Below, one piece after another: positions 1 through 12,205 of a stretch of DNA of 64,000 bases. The position numbers and the translations under genes were made by a program. Source of the stretch: Promerops cafer (Eukaryota > Chordata > Aves > Passeriformes > Nectariniidae). How positions within the stretch are numbered: position 1 is the first letter of the stretch; each line of letters opens with the position of its first letter. Below the pieces are notes generated by a model. That model did not search any database and had not been told where the DNA came from. It saw only the letters and a list, made by a program, of their open reading frames with translations. Location of the stretch: assembly GCA_013398275.1 (NCBI GenBank), contig VZSE01012473.1, forward strand, positions 933,342-997,341, read 5' to 3'.

Positions 1-99
1 CCCTTCTTGCAAACATACTTGAATGTGTTGAGAGAGGGGCTGTTGAGAGAGGAAAGGCAGAGGAGGGCTTGGGGTAGCCTCTAGGCAATTTACTCATAC

Positions 100-289
100 C
101 TTGGACAAGTGGCTCCAGTGCTGTGGTTTTGCATCTGCATGATAGGAATGCCGTAGCTGCCACTCTGGAAAAGCTGTATATTTTGGAAATATGAAGCTGT
201 TCTGTACTGCTTGCCCAAATCCAATGAAATTCTTGGCTTTGACTGTGTGGCTAGCAGCTCCTTTTGGTATGTGATTTTTTTAAGCAAAG
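100..289 (-). other. Possible second exon of the same unrecognised minus-strand gene
   Basis: The minus strand is open here and ends in CCAAG|GTATGA, a strong donor. The residues before it (ISLDLGKQYRTASYFQNIQ, then SGSYGIPIMQMQNHS) look like ordinary protein rather than low complexity. The acceptor chosen (ATTTTAG) is weak. With these edges the phase does not join directly to the candidate exon at 1100-1195, so either an edge is wrong, another exon lies between, or one of the two is chance. No family is recognised. Confidence 0.25.
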
Positions 290-1099
290 CTAAAATACTC
301 CCTATGTGATGACAGCATGTCTCACTCCTTTTCACTATCACCACCTGTCCATACTGTGTTTCCCTATGTCTGTGGTGTTTTCTCTCACTTCTACTGAGTG
401 CTATCTGTTAGTGAACTATTTCAGGACAATGCCAAGATAATAGAAATGTGGGAGACCTCCATTTTCAGACCTGTCTCACAGGAATCAAATCATCACATGA
501 GTTGTAATACTTGTTCTGGCTGAAGTGAGTTTTCATCAAGATGGGGTAATGATGGAGCACAGAGTAAGTAACACTGGAGTGACTAACTGTATGTAATTGC
601 TCTTCTAGTAAAAGCAGAAAACACTTCAGTGAAGACTAGTAGTTGTTATAGTGGTAATTAACAGTAAAGTTAGAAAAGCTCTTTCTTGGTACCCATTAAC
701 ACCATTAAAAAGCATCTTAGCATACATTATGTGTTAACGAGTTCGTGTTCATGTCCCTGTGCTCATAACCATATGTCAGGTGTGTGCTGGGTACCTCCTC
801 TGTGTCGTTGTCATTGTGCTGCTCTTGCTACTGTCATAGAGCATGCCCATCTGTAGTGCTGTTGCACTGCTACCTAGAAACCTCAAGAAGCTGATGAGAG
901 ATAGTATAAAGAACAAAGGGCTGGAGAGCAGAACTGAAGCACAGGGATTGAATGATGTACCCAGTGCTGGAGGATTGTGTAAGAAATGGCATGGCTGAAA
1001 TAGCTGCACTGTGAAAGCCTCTGTAATTTTTAGGGACAGAGTCTTAGTCTTTTTTGTTGTTTCATGTGCAAAGTAGACTGACCCCCAACCTTCCCTTAC

Positions 1100-1195
1100 T
1101 TCTTTTCTCAAAAGGTCAGATTTAATCCTCTTGTTCAGCACATCAGGAGGCACATCAAGGTTTTTGAACACCAGAGGATCAGTATAGAAGGGCAT
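1100..1195 (-). other. Possible coding exon of an unrecognised minus-strand gene
   Basis: On the minus strand a 32-codon open stretch begins right after a CACTGACAG acceptor-like site and ends at GAA|GTAAGG, a good donor (phase 0 at both ends). It begins MPFYTDPLVFKNLDVPPD. The codons look protein-like (GAT GTG CCT CCT GAT GTG CTG AAC AAG AGG). The acceptor has a weak pyrimidine tract, and the frame continues past the donor, so the edges are uncertain. I do not recognise the protein family. It lies about 15 kb upstream of, and opposite to, the tetraspanin exon, so it would be a separate neighbouring gene. Confidence 0.3.
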
Positions 1196-4100
1196 CTGTC
1201 AGTGAAGTACCTGCAGATGTCTGGTATTTAGCTCTTTCACATCTACAGGGAGATGACTTTGTTATTCTCTAAATGAAAAAGTTCCTCTAAAGTTTGCCTA
1301 TGTGCCCTTCAGTCTCATAGGTAGACCTCCTGCTGACTTCAGTCTGCACTAGATTGGCCTACACAGGGAGAAGGAAAAGAACATTCGAATTTTGGAATAA
1401 GAGCTAGCTGAGCTGATAAATCCCAATAGCTTTCTCATTGCCATGGCTGTGTTGGTCCTTACCCTAGGGAGCCATTCTTCCTCCTCCTCTTATGTGTTTT
1501 AGGGAAATTTCCATGCAGTATTGCACTGTGCCACTGTCCCGGGCAGTCTTCATTCAGACCATGTGTCTTCCAAAACACTTTGAAAAACATAAAACAGAGC
1601 TGTGATGAGCAGCCTGATATGGAATAAACTGTAATATTCAGCAGCAATGGGAAGCTGTAACAAAACATACACTTGGCAGGAGTATCATGCTACCCCTTTG
1701 CCTGGAAGGAAAATTAGACCTAAAATACAGATTTCTCAGCTGAAGCTGGCTCTGGTACATGGATTGTCAGGTAGCAAATAACAGTGTGAAGTGGCTTCTG
1801 GCCCTTCCTGGCTGCTTGCCTTGAGAGGGAAAGGGGACGGCTGTGCTCCCAGATGGAGGAGCAAGAGGGAGTCCCACATGGTGACATGTGAGGGTCCCCC
1901 ATAAATGCTGAGGCTGGGCTGGCAGCTGCTTCTCCAGTGAGGGTGGTGACAGTGTGGGGGAAGGGCATCTCACCTGTGCCTCAGCAATATCAACTCTGTG
2001 AGTTGAGCCTTGGCACACAGAGCTCAGCTGAAATGGGTAAACAAAGCTCCTACTCAAAGAAAGGGAGAATTCTAAGCAAATCCCAGGGCACGGTTCAGAA
2101 ATGTTGCTGCAGATACTTCTTACTGCATTAACAGGAATGAAAAAGGCAGCATATCCATGGGGAGAAATACTTCAGCAGTGGTGCTTACCTGAGTGGAAGG
2201 TGGAAGTGGAACCACTACAATTTTAAGGCAGTTGGCTGGGTTCTCAATTGGTGTAAACATCTAGTGCTTTTGATTTACTTGTAGTTAAGTTGTTTTGCAG
2301 TGTCTGAGAATCTTGCTTACACATCTGAATCATGAGGAGCTTGAGCTGCTGAGGGATTCGTATCAAAACTCAAAGGTTAATTAGCATATGGTGCTAAAAG
2401 CAGATGTAGTTTAAGTGAACAGTGCTTCAATGCTCTTATCTAGAGAGATGTTTTCTCTTAATTGTAAAGAAGAAAAATGAGCTGGTGAGTTGCTGCTCAA
2501 CTCTGACAAAGTCCAACCCCAAAATAAGAAATATTATTAAAATAAATATAAAAACCTTTAAATTAACCATTTCTCAGGGGCATCAGTGAAGTTCTTAAGA
2601 ACCCAGCTTTTTGTGAAAGTGTATACACTGACACATGCTTGTTAAAATATATTCATTTTAAGTGTATATCCAGAACCAACCTGAAACCTTTGAAAGGTCC
2701 AGGGAGTAATCCAGTCAGGGAAAAGAAACTGCCAACCAATGTATCATAGAAAAATAGCAAATTGTGAAGCAAATATTTGAAACAATGTTTTTTATGTCAC
2801 TAAAATATGTTTCTACTATAGTTGTGAGAGGCAGATTTTCACATGCATAGAAGGAAAACAGGCACCCAGCTTCCACTGAAACCCATCTTCCCTATTTATT
2901 TAGTACATTCCCCAATTATTTTTTCATTGAAAAGATACACTGATAGAACTGAGTCATTTCATAGATAATCTGTAAATGGTGGCATAAGACTTTGTCACCA
3001 CAGCATGTACAGTAATTAGCTGCACTGAAAGTCTGCCTTGTAAATACAAGATCGTAGTTGATTTGTTGTGTAATGAATTGTTTTTTTTGCCTGCAATGCC
3101 AAAAGCTGTTGCCATGAACATTACAAAGTGATGATTTGCTTGCTGTCAAGTCACTCTGGATATTTACTATCCTGAAATCCCTGCCTCTCTGTCCCTCTCC
3201 TTTGCACACAAAGTGAGAAATCTGAGAAGTAGGAGTGTTGTTTTCTTACCCCAAAGAGGTGAGAGCTGTGTGAGTGAAACTGATTTCCACAAGCAGCCGT
3301 CAGAGGAATCTGCACAAATGGGGCAGAGCAGCTAAAGCCCTTTGCCAGAACTCTCCAGTGATGGAGGAGCAGCAACCTTCAGGCTTGTTTGGAGCAGAAA
3401 CATGGGGGGTTTTGGAGGCAGTGCACTTTTGGATCTAGTTGGTGTCAAAAGTGCTGGGCCTGCTGACCTCTGTACAGGGTCTGACCTGCCTGTGACCTCT
3501 GATGTGGTTTCACAGAGAACAATCGCCTCTTCCAGCTCCAGTGAGAGCAGGCAGTGGTTCTGGCCTCTTGCTGCTTCATGGGAGTCACCTGGAGTCTGGA
3601 ACAGACCCAAATCCTCCTGTGTTCCTGCCCTCTTGCAAGGGGATGACGTCCTGATGATGGGTGTGAGGTCCAGGTGCAGTTAAATAGGTCCTATCCCCCC
3701 AGGGTCTTTTCTTTCCTTTTCAGTCCCAGTTGTGAAGCCTGTAGGGTTTTCTTGTTGGCCCTGTGGTTTCACTGACTGCTCAGAATGTTATGACAGTATC
3801 AATGCCTGTTCCATAGTTCCCCTCTTGTAAGATCCTTATTTGAAATCCTAGCCATCAAGCAGTCTACTTAGCTAATTGTCAGAGCTCGTCATGCCATGTA
3901 ATTAAGTTTTGGACAGCATTCAGATGCCTCTTCAGGAGTGTGTAAGGGTGTGTGTGGGACTGCATCTCTTCTTCCCTGTTACCACAAGAAATGAGCCACA
4001 CTTCTGGCTGGCTCAGAGCTGCAGACATCATCACAGTAGGTTGGGTGGAGGATTTAAGATTAGGAGCTTCTGTAACCTGATCCCACAGAAAAGCCCTAGC

Positions 4101-4444
4101 CAGCCTTGCTGCTGGTGCAGGGATTTGTTCACAACTGGCTGGGGATGACCAAGGGGATTTTTTTAATCTCATCAGCCTGCTGTTAGGAGCTTGCTTATCA
4201 TAGCCTAATAACTCTGTCCTGGAAGCACAGGCAGCCCTCAAATTAAGATCTGTGTTGGGTAGGAAGGATAAGGCTTCAGCACCATGGATTTGAGAGAGCC
4301 TTGCTGTTCACTACTTCTGATGCACACACACAGAGTTCAGGTAATCAAACTCCTTCTCAAATGTTCATGCACTGCACAGACCAGCCTGTCTCTGCCTCTG
4401 ACTGACTGAGGTGGGAATAAACCCCAGAGCTTCATTGATCTTGC

Positions 4445-4467
4445 AAAAAAAAAAAAAAAAAAAAAAA
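4445..4467 (+). repeat. Poly-A tract (A23)
   Basis: Twenty-three uninterrupted A residues follow TTGC and precede GAAGTG. It could be a plain homopolymer or the tail of a retrocopied sequence. The bases before it show no recognisable source gene or SINE. Confidence 0.95.
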
Positions 4468-7400
4468 GAAGTGTGTATACACAGGTAGATATTTTTTTTC
4501 CTGGGAAAAATGCCAACATGCTGCTTCAAATTTTGAGGCATTTCCATCCTGGGTACACTCTATTGAATTTTGGGGTTGTTTTGTTTTTAAAGCCATGTTA
4601 CAGAAATTAATGTCAACATGAAAAGTGTTTTTGTTTTTTGTTTAGATCATAATAACAAAAAATAATCTTTGCGGTACCCTGAATGCTCAAATATTATTGC
4701 AGCATCTGTGCTGTCCTGATTCATCTTAAGATTTTCAATAGCAGCCTAGTGGAAATAGAATAAAGCATGGCCCTCACTGGAGCCTCTCTTCTGTCAGAAC
4801 TCAGCATGGTCAAAAAAATAAACTTAAATCATGGAAAGCTGTTGAAGCTAATTCCTTTGTGCTACTGTCAGACTGGGAGGAAACAGTCCTATAACATACA
4901 CAAAAAAATCTTCATCTGCTTTTATGGTACTTCAAGAAGTATAGACAAGCAGTGATCCAGGATTGAAATGTTTCTGTTAGAGGGATACAGGCTCCATTGA
5001 AGAAGTCCTTGTGTGGATGATTAAAATGAGATTAAAGCATGCCAGGAGCAGGTTCCCTGCCCAGCCATTTCTGTTTGTTGTGTACATCTCTTACTTACTC
5101 AGTAGTGGTTCTGTGCCCATGACTGTGTGCCTTTCTCTGCAGCCCCTTTCAGGACTGGGGAGGCCTAGGTGAGATGACTGCTGGGTTACATGCTCTGCTC
5201 ATTTCTGGAAACAAGAGCTGCTTGTCTTGGAATTTCATTGTCTTTGTCTGCAGGAAGCGACCTCCTTTCTCTTGATTGCTCTCCAGCAACCTCTGATTGA
5301 CCACATCTCAGATACACCCAGGGATTCTTGCAGTTGTCTCTTCTGCTTTTGATTTAAGAGAACACTTGTAAGTGCAGTTCATCTTTCTAGGTGATAAGTA
5401 AAAAGGGGAGACGGAAGCAGGCTCTGCCCTGAAAAGTGCAAAATCTGAACAGGAAAGGCAGAGGGAAAAAATACTTTTCTCGTTGCTAAAAGCTGGGGCC
5501 ATGGAGAGATTTACAGCTATGCTCTACAGTTGCGTGTAGAGTCTGGCAGAGGGCTGCCTGAATTTCTGCAGTAGCTCCCACTGATCTGAGGCTCCAGATC
5601 TATCTACCAGGAACAGCCTGTTCTTGTTCCCAACGGGCAGTGCTCTACCCCTTCCTCACTGTTTAGTGGCTTTCAGTGTCTCCAGCTCCACATAGATCAC
5701 TTTCCAGATTTCCCTGCCATTTGTGCTTCTTTGTTATTTCCTTGGACCTTGGGACATCACGGCCTCACATGCTATTTTAGCTGTCAGTAGGTAAGAACTG
5801 AAACAGATTGTAAATTTTGATGCAAAATAGCATCAGAGCATTGGCAGGTGGGGCCAGATGATCTTGACATAATCCCTTTGACAGGGTGGGTAAATCCCAC
5901 CTGGTGTTTGGCAGGAGCAGAGGAAAGCCTGCAGTTTGGTATTTCCCTGCTGGGGAGAGCAGCCATAAGGGAACATTGCCAGGATGCACTCAGACCAAGT
6001 TATCTTATTATTGAGAACCACTGGGAGTCCAGGAAGAAAAGAGGATGCTTTTGAAGTCAAGTCTGTCTGTTTATGAGCTTCACTAAGCAGCAGAGACCAG
6101 ACTGTCCCGAGGGCCAGGGAAAGGGGAACCTCTTGTGTAATTCCTCTGATCTCTAGGTTTTGTTATGTGGATTTTGTGATCTGTAGTTCAGGATTAAAAA
6201 GACCAAAGATCATTTAAGTATGGATTTCATTCTGCTGATTGTGTCATCGTCCACAGATGTGGAGCCAGCCAGAGTGTATCAGACCCTTCATCAACTAATT
6301 AACTTGAGTTGTCAAGCTGCAATCAGTGAGCTGCTCTCATACTAAAATAATAATGATAAATTCCTCTCATCTGAAGCTGTCAGCTTCCAGCTGCAAGAGG
6401 CTTGAGTTTGCAGGGTCTGTAACTTACTCCATGAAGGAAAATCAGCTTTGCACCTCTGTCTTGCCAAAGCCAACTTTGATTTGGTTCCCTTTCTAGCAGA
6501 GTTTGCTGTTGGAGCAGCACCTAAGGCCAGGCCAGGATTATGCTGGGCTCGTAGCAGGACTGAAGCTGCCATCAGACTGCTACATGCAGCACTGTGAGTC
6601 CTACCCGTTTCAAAGGGACATTTTTCTAGTTTCAATTGCTTATTGAGAAGCTGATTTGGTTTCTTTTTGGGTTGCATTTTAAAAAAATTTGTAAGGGGTG
6701 TGTTTTTCTTGAAATTCTTCTGGTTGTTGGATTGTTAGGCAAGAAAGGTGCTACACATTTCACTGTAGGACAGGGTCTAAGACCTGTCTGAAGGGAAAAG
6801 GTGTCCAGGATGCCTTTGGGACTGCTCGCCTGCCCCACGGAGTGGGCAGGCCAGCAGGGAGCCCTTGCAGGCTCTGGTGGGGATGTCAGCCCTTCTTTCC
6901 TCCCAGTTTTTGGAGCTTTAATGCCCTGTCACATCTGTCCTGTCATAGTTGTCACACCTATCCTGTCTTAAACAGACCCATAAAGAAATCCCATTCCACA
7001 GTGGTAAAGGGAGTCTTGGACTCAGTCATCCTGCCTCTATCTTGCATAAAAAACTGAATGCCACCTCCTCTCAGTATGTCCACTCATAGAAATGATTTTT
7101 TTTTTTAGTGACTGACTGCATAGGAATTCCAAGCGAAATGGAAGCAAACAAAAATTACTTGTTTGCTTTATCCAGATGGATTTGGACCAAGGAATTTGTG
7201 TAGCCTTCTAAGAAACAATAACTAGCTTTTACTGTAATGAATTTCTTTGTACAGTGTAAACATCACAAATAGAAAATAGAAGTACAGTCTACCCTACAGC
7301 ACAGGTTTGGGTGACACTTATAAAAGGCTAAAAAGCATCTTAATTGAAGTTTTATAGGCTTATAATCATGTGTTATTTGAGATAAATATCATTAGCAATA

Positions 7401-8146
7401 CCAGAGCTATGCAGAAGCTTAATGTGCTTTAGATATATGGAAATACATGTAAAAGTATTTTTCTAAGGAGGTCTTCCTTCCCCATCAAATAAGAAATCCT
7501 GTTTAAAGGCAGGAACGCAGAATACAGAAATCAGGAGGCTGGTTTTTCTTTGTGCATTCCCTGTCATTTCTGAAAACCATCATGGAACAGATATCCTTTT
7601 TCTGTGGAAAAGCTCCTTTTCATATGGCTTCTTGGTGATTTGATGCAGTATAATTTTTTAGTGTATAAATCTGCCTGCATAAACATCCTCATAAATATAA
7701 CACAGCAAACAAACTGCTTGGAGGTCAGACTGCAGAAGAGGTTGACCTTGCATTTTTAGCAGTTTACCTTATGCTAGATCTTAGATTTAGCAGGATAAAA
7801 TTTTGCAAAGGTCCTGTGACAAGTGTTTCTTACAGAGTGGGAATGTCTGAAAGCCTGCTACAGACTAATAGGAAACACTGAGCACAAATGCTCAGGTGCA
7901 ATTTAGGCACAAATTTGGTCTTGATTAAATGCAGAATCTTAGCCAGTATGCAAAACAGGTGATGACTTTAAAGACTGAACAGGTACTTTGGCAGTACCTT
8001 TGCAATGAGCATCTTAATTCAGGCACTGATTATCTTTCATTCTGTATCACTAAAGCTCTAAATTATATCCTTATTTCTGTCCAAACAAAACTTCCATGAT
8101 GAAAGTTAGATAGCATTAAGCACCTTAATAAATAGGGATGAGTTTC

Positions 8147-8160
8147 TTTTTTTTTTTTTT
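8147..8160 (+). repeat. Poly-T tract (T14)
   Basis: Fourteen T residues follow AGTTTC in AT-rich sequence. No adjacent retrotransposon body is evident on either strand. Confidence 0.9.
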
Positions 8161-10749
8161 GACATCTTGAGTTGCTGAACTAGAGCTTTTGTGTTATGTT
8201 TTGGTAACTGAATTTAGGTATGTTTTGCAGAAACTATATGACACCTGTGCTACCTTAAAATACAGGTGCCTCTTCTTTTTGTGTAGATGTACCCTTAGGA
8301 ATATGAGTTTACTTACAGATTTTGACAGTGACATATGAAAAGAGCTGGATTGTGGTGATGTGAAGAAATAAATAGAAATATATGGTTTCTAGTGCAGGTG
8401 ATACTTTTTATTCCAAAAGAACATTTTTATTTCAAGCATTATCACTATTATACTCATTAATATGCCTATTAGGACTGTAGATCCTAGGCTGTTGTTTTTA
8501 ATTGTTTACTTGTATGTGTTTGTTCAAATATGTATTTAAATGTGTGTCTGCTGCTAGCAGTCCTCAAGTTATTTTTGACTGTTCACTGTTATGAATACTC
8601 AAAATAGGAAATCAGAAGGCCAAAGCTTGTGCTCCTGCCCGGAATTATTTAAATTTTTTTTGTTTTTAATATCAGAAGCTCCTTTATTTTTGCTTGAATG
8701 GTTACAGAGATGTCAAGGGGTAAGAGATCCACTGCTGTTTACTTTTACTGTGTGGTATGATACAACTCCGGTGATTCCATACAGTATTAAGAAAGTAAAC
8801 AATAGCTGTTAATCTAATATGTAAGAAGATATATAGCCACTTGCATTTTCTTTGTACAAATTCATTACATTTTAATCTCGATATATAATTATCACATAGT
8901 GGTTTTGTTTATTATTCCCTTTCAAATACTCTTTTAATTTGTTGGAGGCTCTTTTATATTTCAGTTTTTTAATTTTAAGCCCTCTCCAACACACCTTTGG
9001 ATTTTGGAAGGGGAGCCTAAGGGAGCTGCGAGCAAATTGAGGACTTTGGGCTATGTAGAGATGGATGCAGGCCCAGCAGTGCAGCAGCAGAGATAATTTC
9101 TCTGGCTGGCCCTGGGGTCTTGGCATGCTTGCTCACATCTGCTGACTGAGTTGTTGGTAGGAGAGAGCTCCTCACCCCGTTTCAAACCCTGTTCTTTTGG
9201 CTGAAGGCACCTCCCAGCCAGCAGATCTGTGGATCAGCAGCCTCAAAGGTGTGTGCTCAGGGAGGAATTCCTCCTGCTACAGCAGCACGTGCAGAGTCCA
9301 GCTTGATCTAAAGCCTTTGCAACACTGCATTTCTCCTGTTTATGGCCAATCCCACTCGTGAAGGCACTTAATGTGTGCTTACTATTTTGGTTCTTGAATA
9401 TCTCAAAGCAGTGAAAACTGGGGTTGAGCATTCAGTTGAAATGAGCTCTCTGTGACCTGATTCTCAAATGTGCTGAGCGCTCGCTCGGGTGCCTGTGAGG
9501 TCAGTGAGCGCTTCTGGGCCTTCATTGCTTTGGAAATGGAGCTCAAATATGGTTCTATGAACTTTGCTTCATGCTCATATGCCTGCAAAACCTTAGTCCT
9601 GTTTTTAAGGATGCAAGACAAGAAGAGAATCCATTTTGAGTCTCCAAGGAAAAAATCCATAAAGATGTTAAAAGGCAGACACTAGTTAGTGAACATTATT
9701 GAATCCTCGAGTTTCTCTAAGTCATTGTTTTGTTTTGTCTGCTTCTGCTTTCACAATAACTTTCTCCTTTCATTGGAACTGTGCAGTTTAAAGATTTTCA
9801 TGCCTGATTACTTTATACTTGACAGAAAGATCCTGAGTACCACATGTGTGTTTGAAATGGTGTTTCTTTGAACGTCAGCTGATCTCTCAGGTTCGAGAAA
9901 ATAACCTGATTTTAAGAAAACTGGCACATAAATTGCATCTGTGCTGCTAGGACCTGCTGACGCCACAAAGATAGGTCTCGACAAAAGTTTTATTTGGGCT
10001 ACAACTCTTCTTATACAGCATGTCAGATGGGTTCTTTATTTCTGCTCTTTAATTCTTTATTACTGGGGACATTAGTAGGGAAATGGGCTTTCTGCTTCTT
10101 CAGGAATTTGCAGACTGGCACTGCTTGTCTTTCATCTGCAGCAATAATCCTCTCTATGTAGGGCTCAAATATGCAGAATTTTCTGGGGAAATGAGGAATT
10201 TCCTTACTCTGAAAATTTTACTGTTGGACAAAAGAAATCATTAGCAAAGAACAGGATAACAAAAGCCCAGAAAGCACAAATGGCAAGGGAGCTCTGTGGT
10301 GCACAGAGTTTTGGGGGCTGATGCCAGATAATTTTAGAGATTTTATTTGTTTAGTCTGACTTGGCACCAGCTATTCTGTGTGTATGTACACTCTCAGCAC
10401 TGTTTGAACACACAGATGCTCCAGTATGGGTGAAGGAAATGCCCATAGCCTGAGTCGTGCATGTAGCAATAGCAGAGTCTGAATGCACAGGCAGAGGTGA
10501 TGGCTGCAGTTATGCAGATGAGAGCACGTAAAAAGGAATGAGGTTTCTGCAAAGTTACTTGTGCACAGGCTTAAATAAAGAGCATTGCAAATCATACCTA
10601 GAATATTTTCTCTGTGTCTATGATTGTTATTTCCATAGCAACTAATTATGCCATAAACCAAAGATCATGACTTCAGGTGACATGTGAGCAGAAGGAGATG
10701 AGCTATTAAGTATTGAAGTTTTTTTTAATGCAAATTTCCTTATTTATAA

Positions 10750-10803
10750 AGAAAAAAAAGAAAGAAAATGAAAAAACCAACCAAACAACAAACCAAGCAA
10801 CCC
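10750..10803 (+). repeat. A-rich low-complexity tract
   Basis: The tract is mainly A with G interruptions, followed by irregular AACC/AAAC-type units. It is a degenerate microsatellite with no apparent function. Confidence 0.7.
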
Positions 10804-11429
10804 TGAAGCCTGTTATATAAGTGAAATTGCTTGTGACTGGAATGTGTTTTCAAAGTTTTTTTTGGGGACATCAGTAAATATTTCAAGTAGTTGTAGGTAC
10901 AACTGTGAATATCAACATATTTTTGTATTAGCTGAGGAAATCTCTAGAATGTCTGACTGTCTGCTCCTGCCCATGCAATCCAGGGCTCAACCTCTTTCCA
11001 GCAACTATAACCTTTTACAGATACTGAAATTGCTAAGGGACTAGCAGGGATGCTGGAAATAAAAGGGAAGGTCTGTGTTCTTAGGTATGTGATAAGTTTG
11101 AGGTTGCAGCGAAGCATACTATCTTGTGCTTCACTTACTAAAAAGATTCCCATTTCTTTTGAAAACAAAAGATTCTAGAGATATCCTCAGCTTGCAGCCC
11201 CATGGTCATACTCTTTGAGCCAAAGGACCTGCAGCCCAGAGTAGACCTGATATTGCTTGATTTACCTGTTTCTTAGGGGGCTGCTTTAACATGACTGGTG
11301 TTTGGTTCAGGAGCTGGCTTTATGGCTCCCCTCCTGACCCACTTGCACCTTGCTTAAAGTCTCTGGCAACATGTGCAGACTCATTGCACCATGTGAATTT
11401 TTAGAAGAGAGCAGGATTCGGGGAGGAAA

Positions 11430-12205
11430 CCTGTTGATTGCTGCTTGAAATGACCTCGAATGTTGCCAGGGATGGGGCATCTACAACCCCTTTGGGCAAC
11501 TTCCTCCAGTATTTCATCATTTCTTTGTAAAAATTTTTTCCATATATGTAATCTGATCTACCCTCTTTTGGTTTAAAAACATTGCCCCTTATCCCATTGC
11601 TACAGGTCCTGTTAAAAAGCCTGTCCTCATGTTTCTTTAAGCCCCATTCAGGTACTGAAAGGCTGCAATGACATCTCCCTGGAGTCTTTTCTTCTCCAGG
11701 CTGAACAACTTGAATTCTTTCAGCCTTTCCCATTAGGGAAGGTGTTCCAGCCCTCTAATTGCACTTGTGGCCCTTCTGCAGACCCACTCCCAACAGGTCC
11801 ATGTCTTCCTTGAACTGAAGACTCCAGAGCTGGATGTACTGTTCCACGTGGGCTCTCATCAGAGCAGAGGGGCAAAATCACCCCCTCAACCTGCTGGCCA
11901 TGCTGGCCAGTACCCCCAAGTCCATCTGTGCAGGGCTGCTCTCAATCCCTTCATCCCCCAGCCTGTGCTGATACTGGAGGTTGCCCCAACCCAGGTGCAG
12001 CACCTTGCACTTGGCTTTGTTGAACCTCATGAGATTTCCATGGGCTCACTTTTAAAGCTTGTCCAGATCCCTGTGGATGGCATCCCATCCCTCATGTGTG
12101 GTAACTGCACCACTCAGCTTGGTGGCATCTGCAAACTTGGTGAGGGTGTGCTGTATCCCACTATGTCACTTAGGAAGACACTAAACAGTCCTGGGCAGGG
12201 TTGAG
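11430..12205 (-). mobile_element. CR1 LINE fragment (end of ORF2 region and 3' UTR)
   Basis: Read on the minus strand, this matches avian CR1 phrases that I know. From the right edge inward they are the stretch around CACTCAGCTTGGTG(G) as seen on the plus strand, then AGAGCTGGATGTACTGTTCC, then on the minus strand TTCAGCCTGGAGAAGAAAAG and CCATCCCTGGCAACATTC. The element is therefore 5'-truncated and inverted relative to the tetraspanin gene. The typical CR1 octamer tail is not seen, and similarity fades near 11430-11448, so the 3' end is also lost or diverged. Open frames at 11401-11733 (minus) and 11767-12204 (plus) lie inside it and are not genes. It is a dead copy. Confidence 0.85.

Larger units (their letters stand above)
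1306..11429. other. Gene-free flanking DNA
   Basis: I see no recognisable gene, RNA gene or transposon in this stretch. It has homopolymer and low-complexity tracts (listed separately) and several chance open frames of 60-120 codons with no domain, no splice-site support and no conserved motif. A frame at 3342-3683 on the plus strand is moderately GC-rich, but its product is not recognisable. Confidence 0.5.

Noticed and set aside
776..1099. Continuation of the minus-strand frame beyond the candidate exon at 1100-1195
   Set aside because: After the GTAAGG donor the peptide becomes hydrophobic and low in structure, as expected for translated intron. Only the first 32 codons were kept as a weak exon candidate.
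3342..3683. Overlapping 113-codon plus and 92-codon minus frames in GC-richer DNA
   Set aside because: The Ser/Gly-rich products match nothing I know, and the overlapping open frames on both strands suggest chance.
11401..12204. Two open frames of 110 and 145 codons
   Set aside because: Both fall inside the CR1 fragment and are in the 3' untranslated part or antisense to the element.
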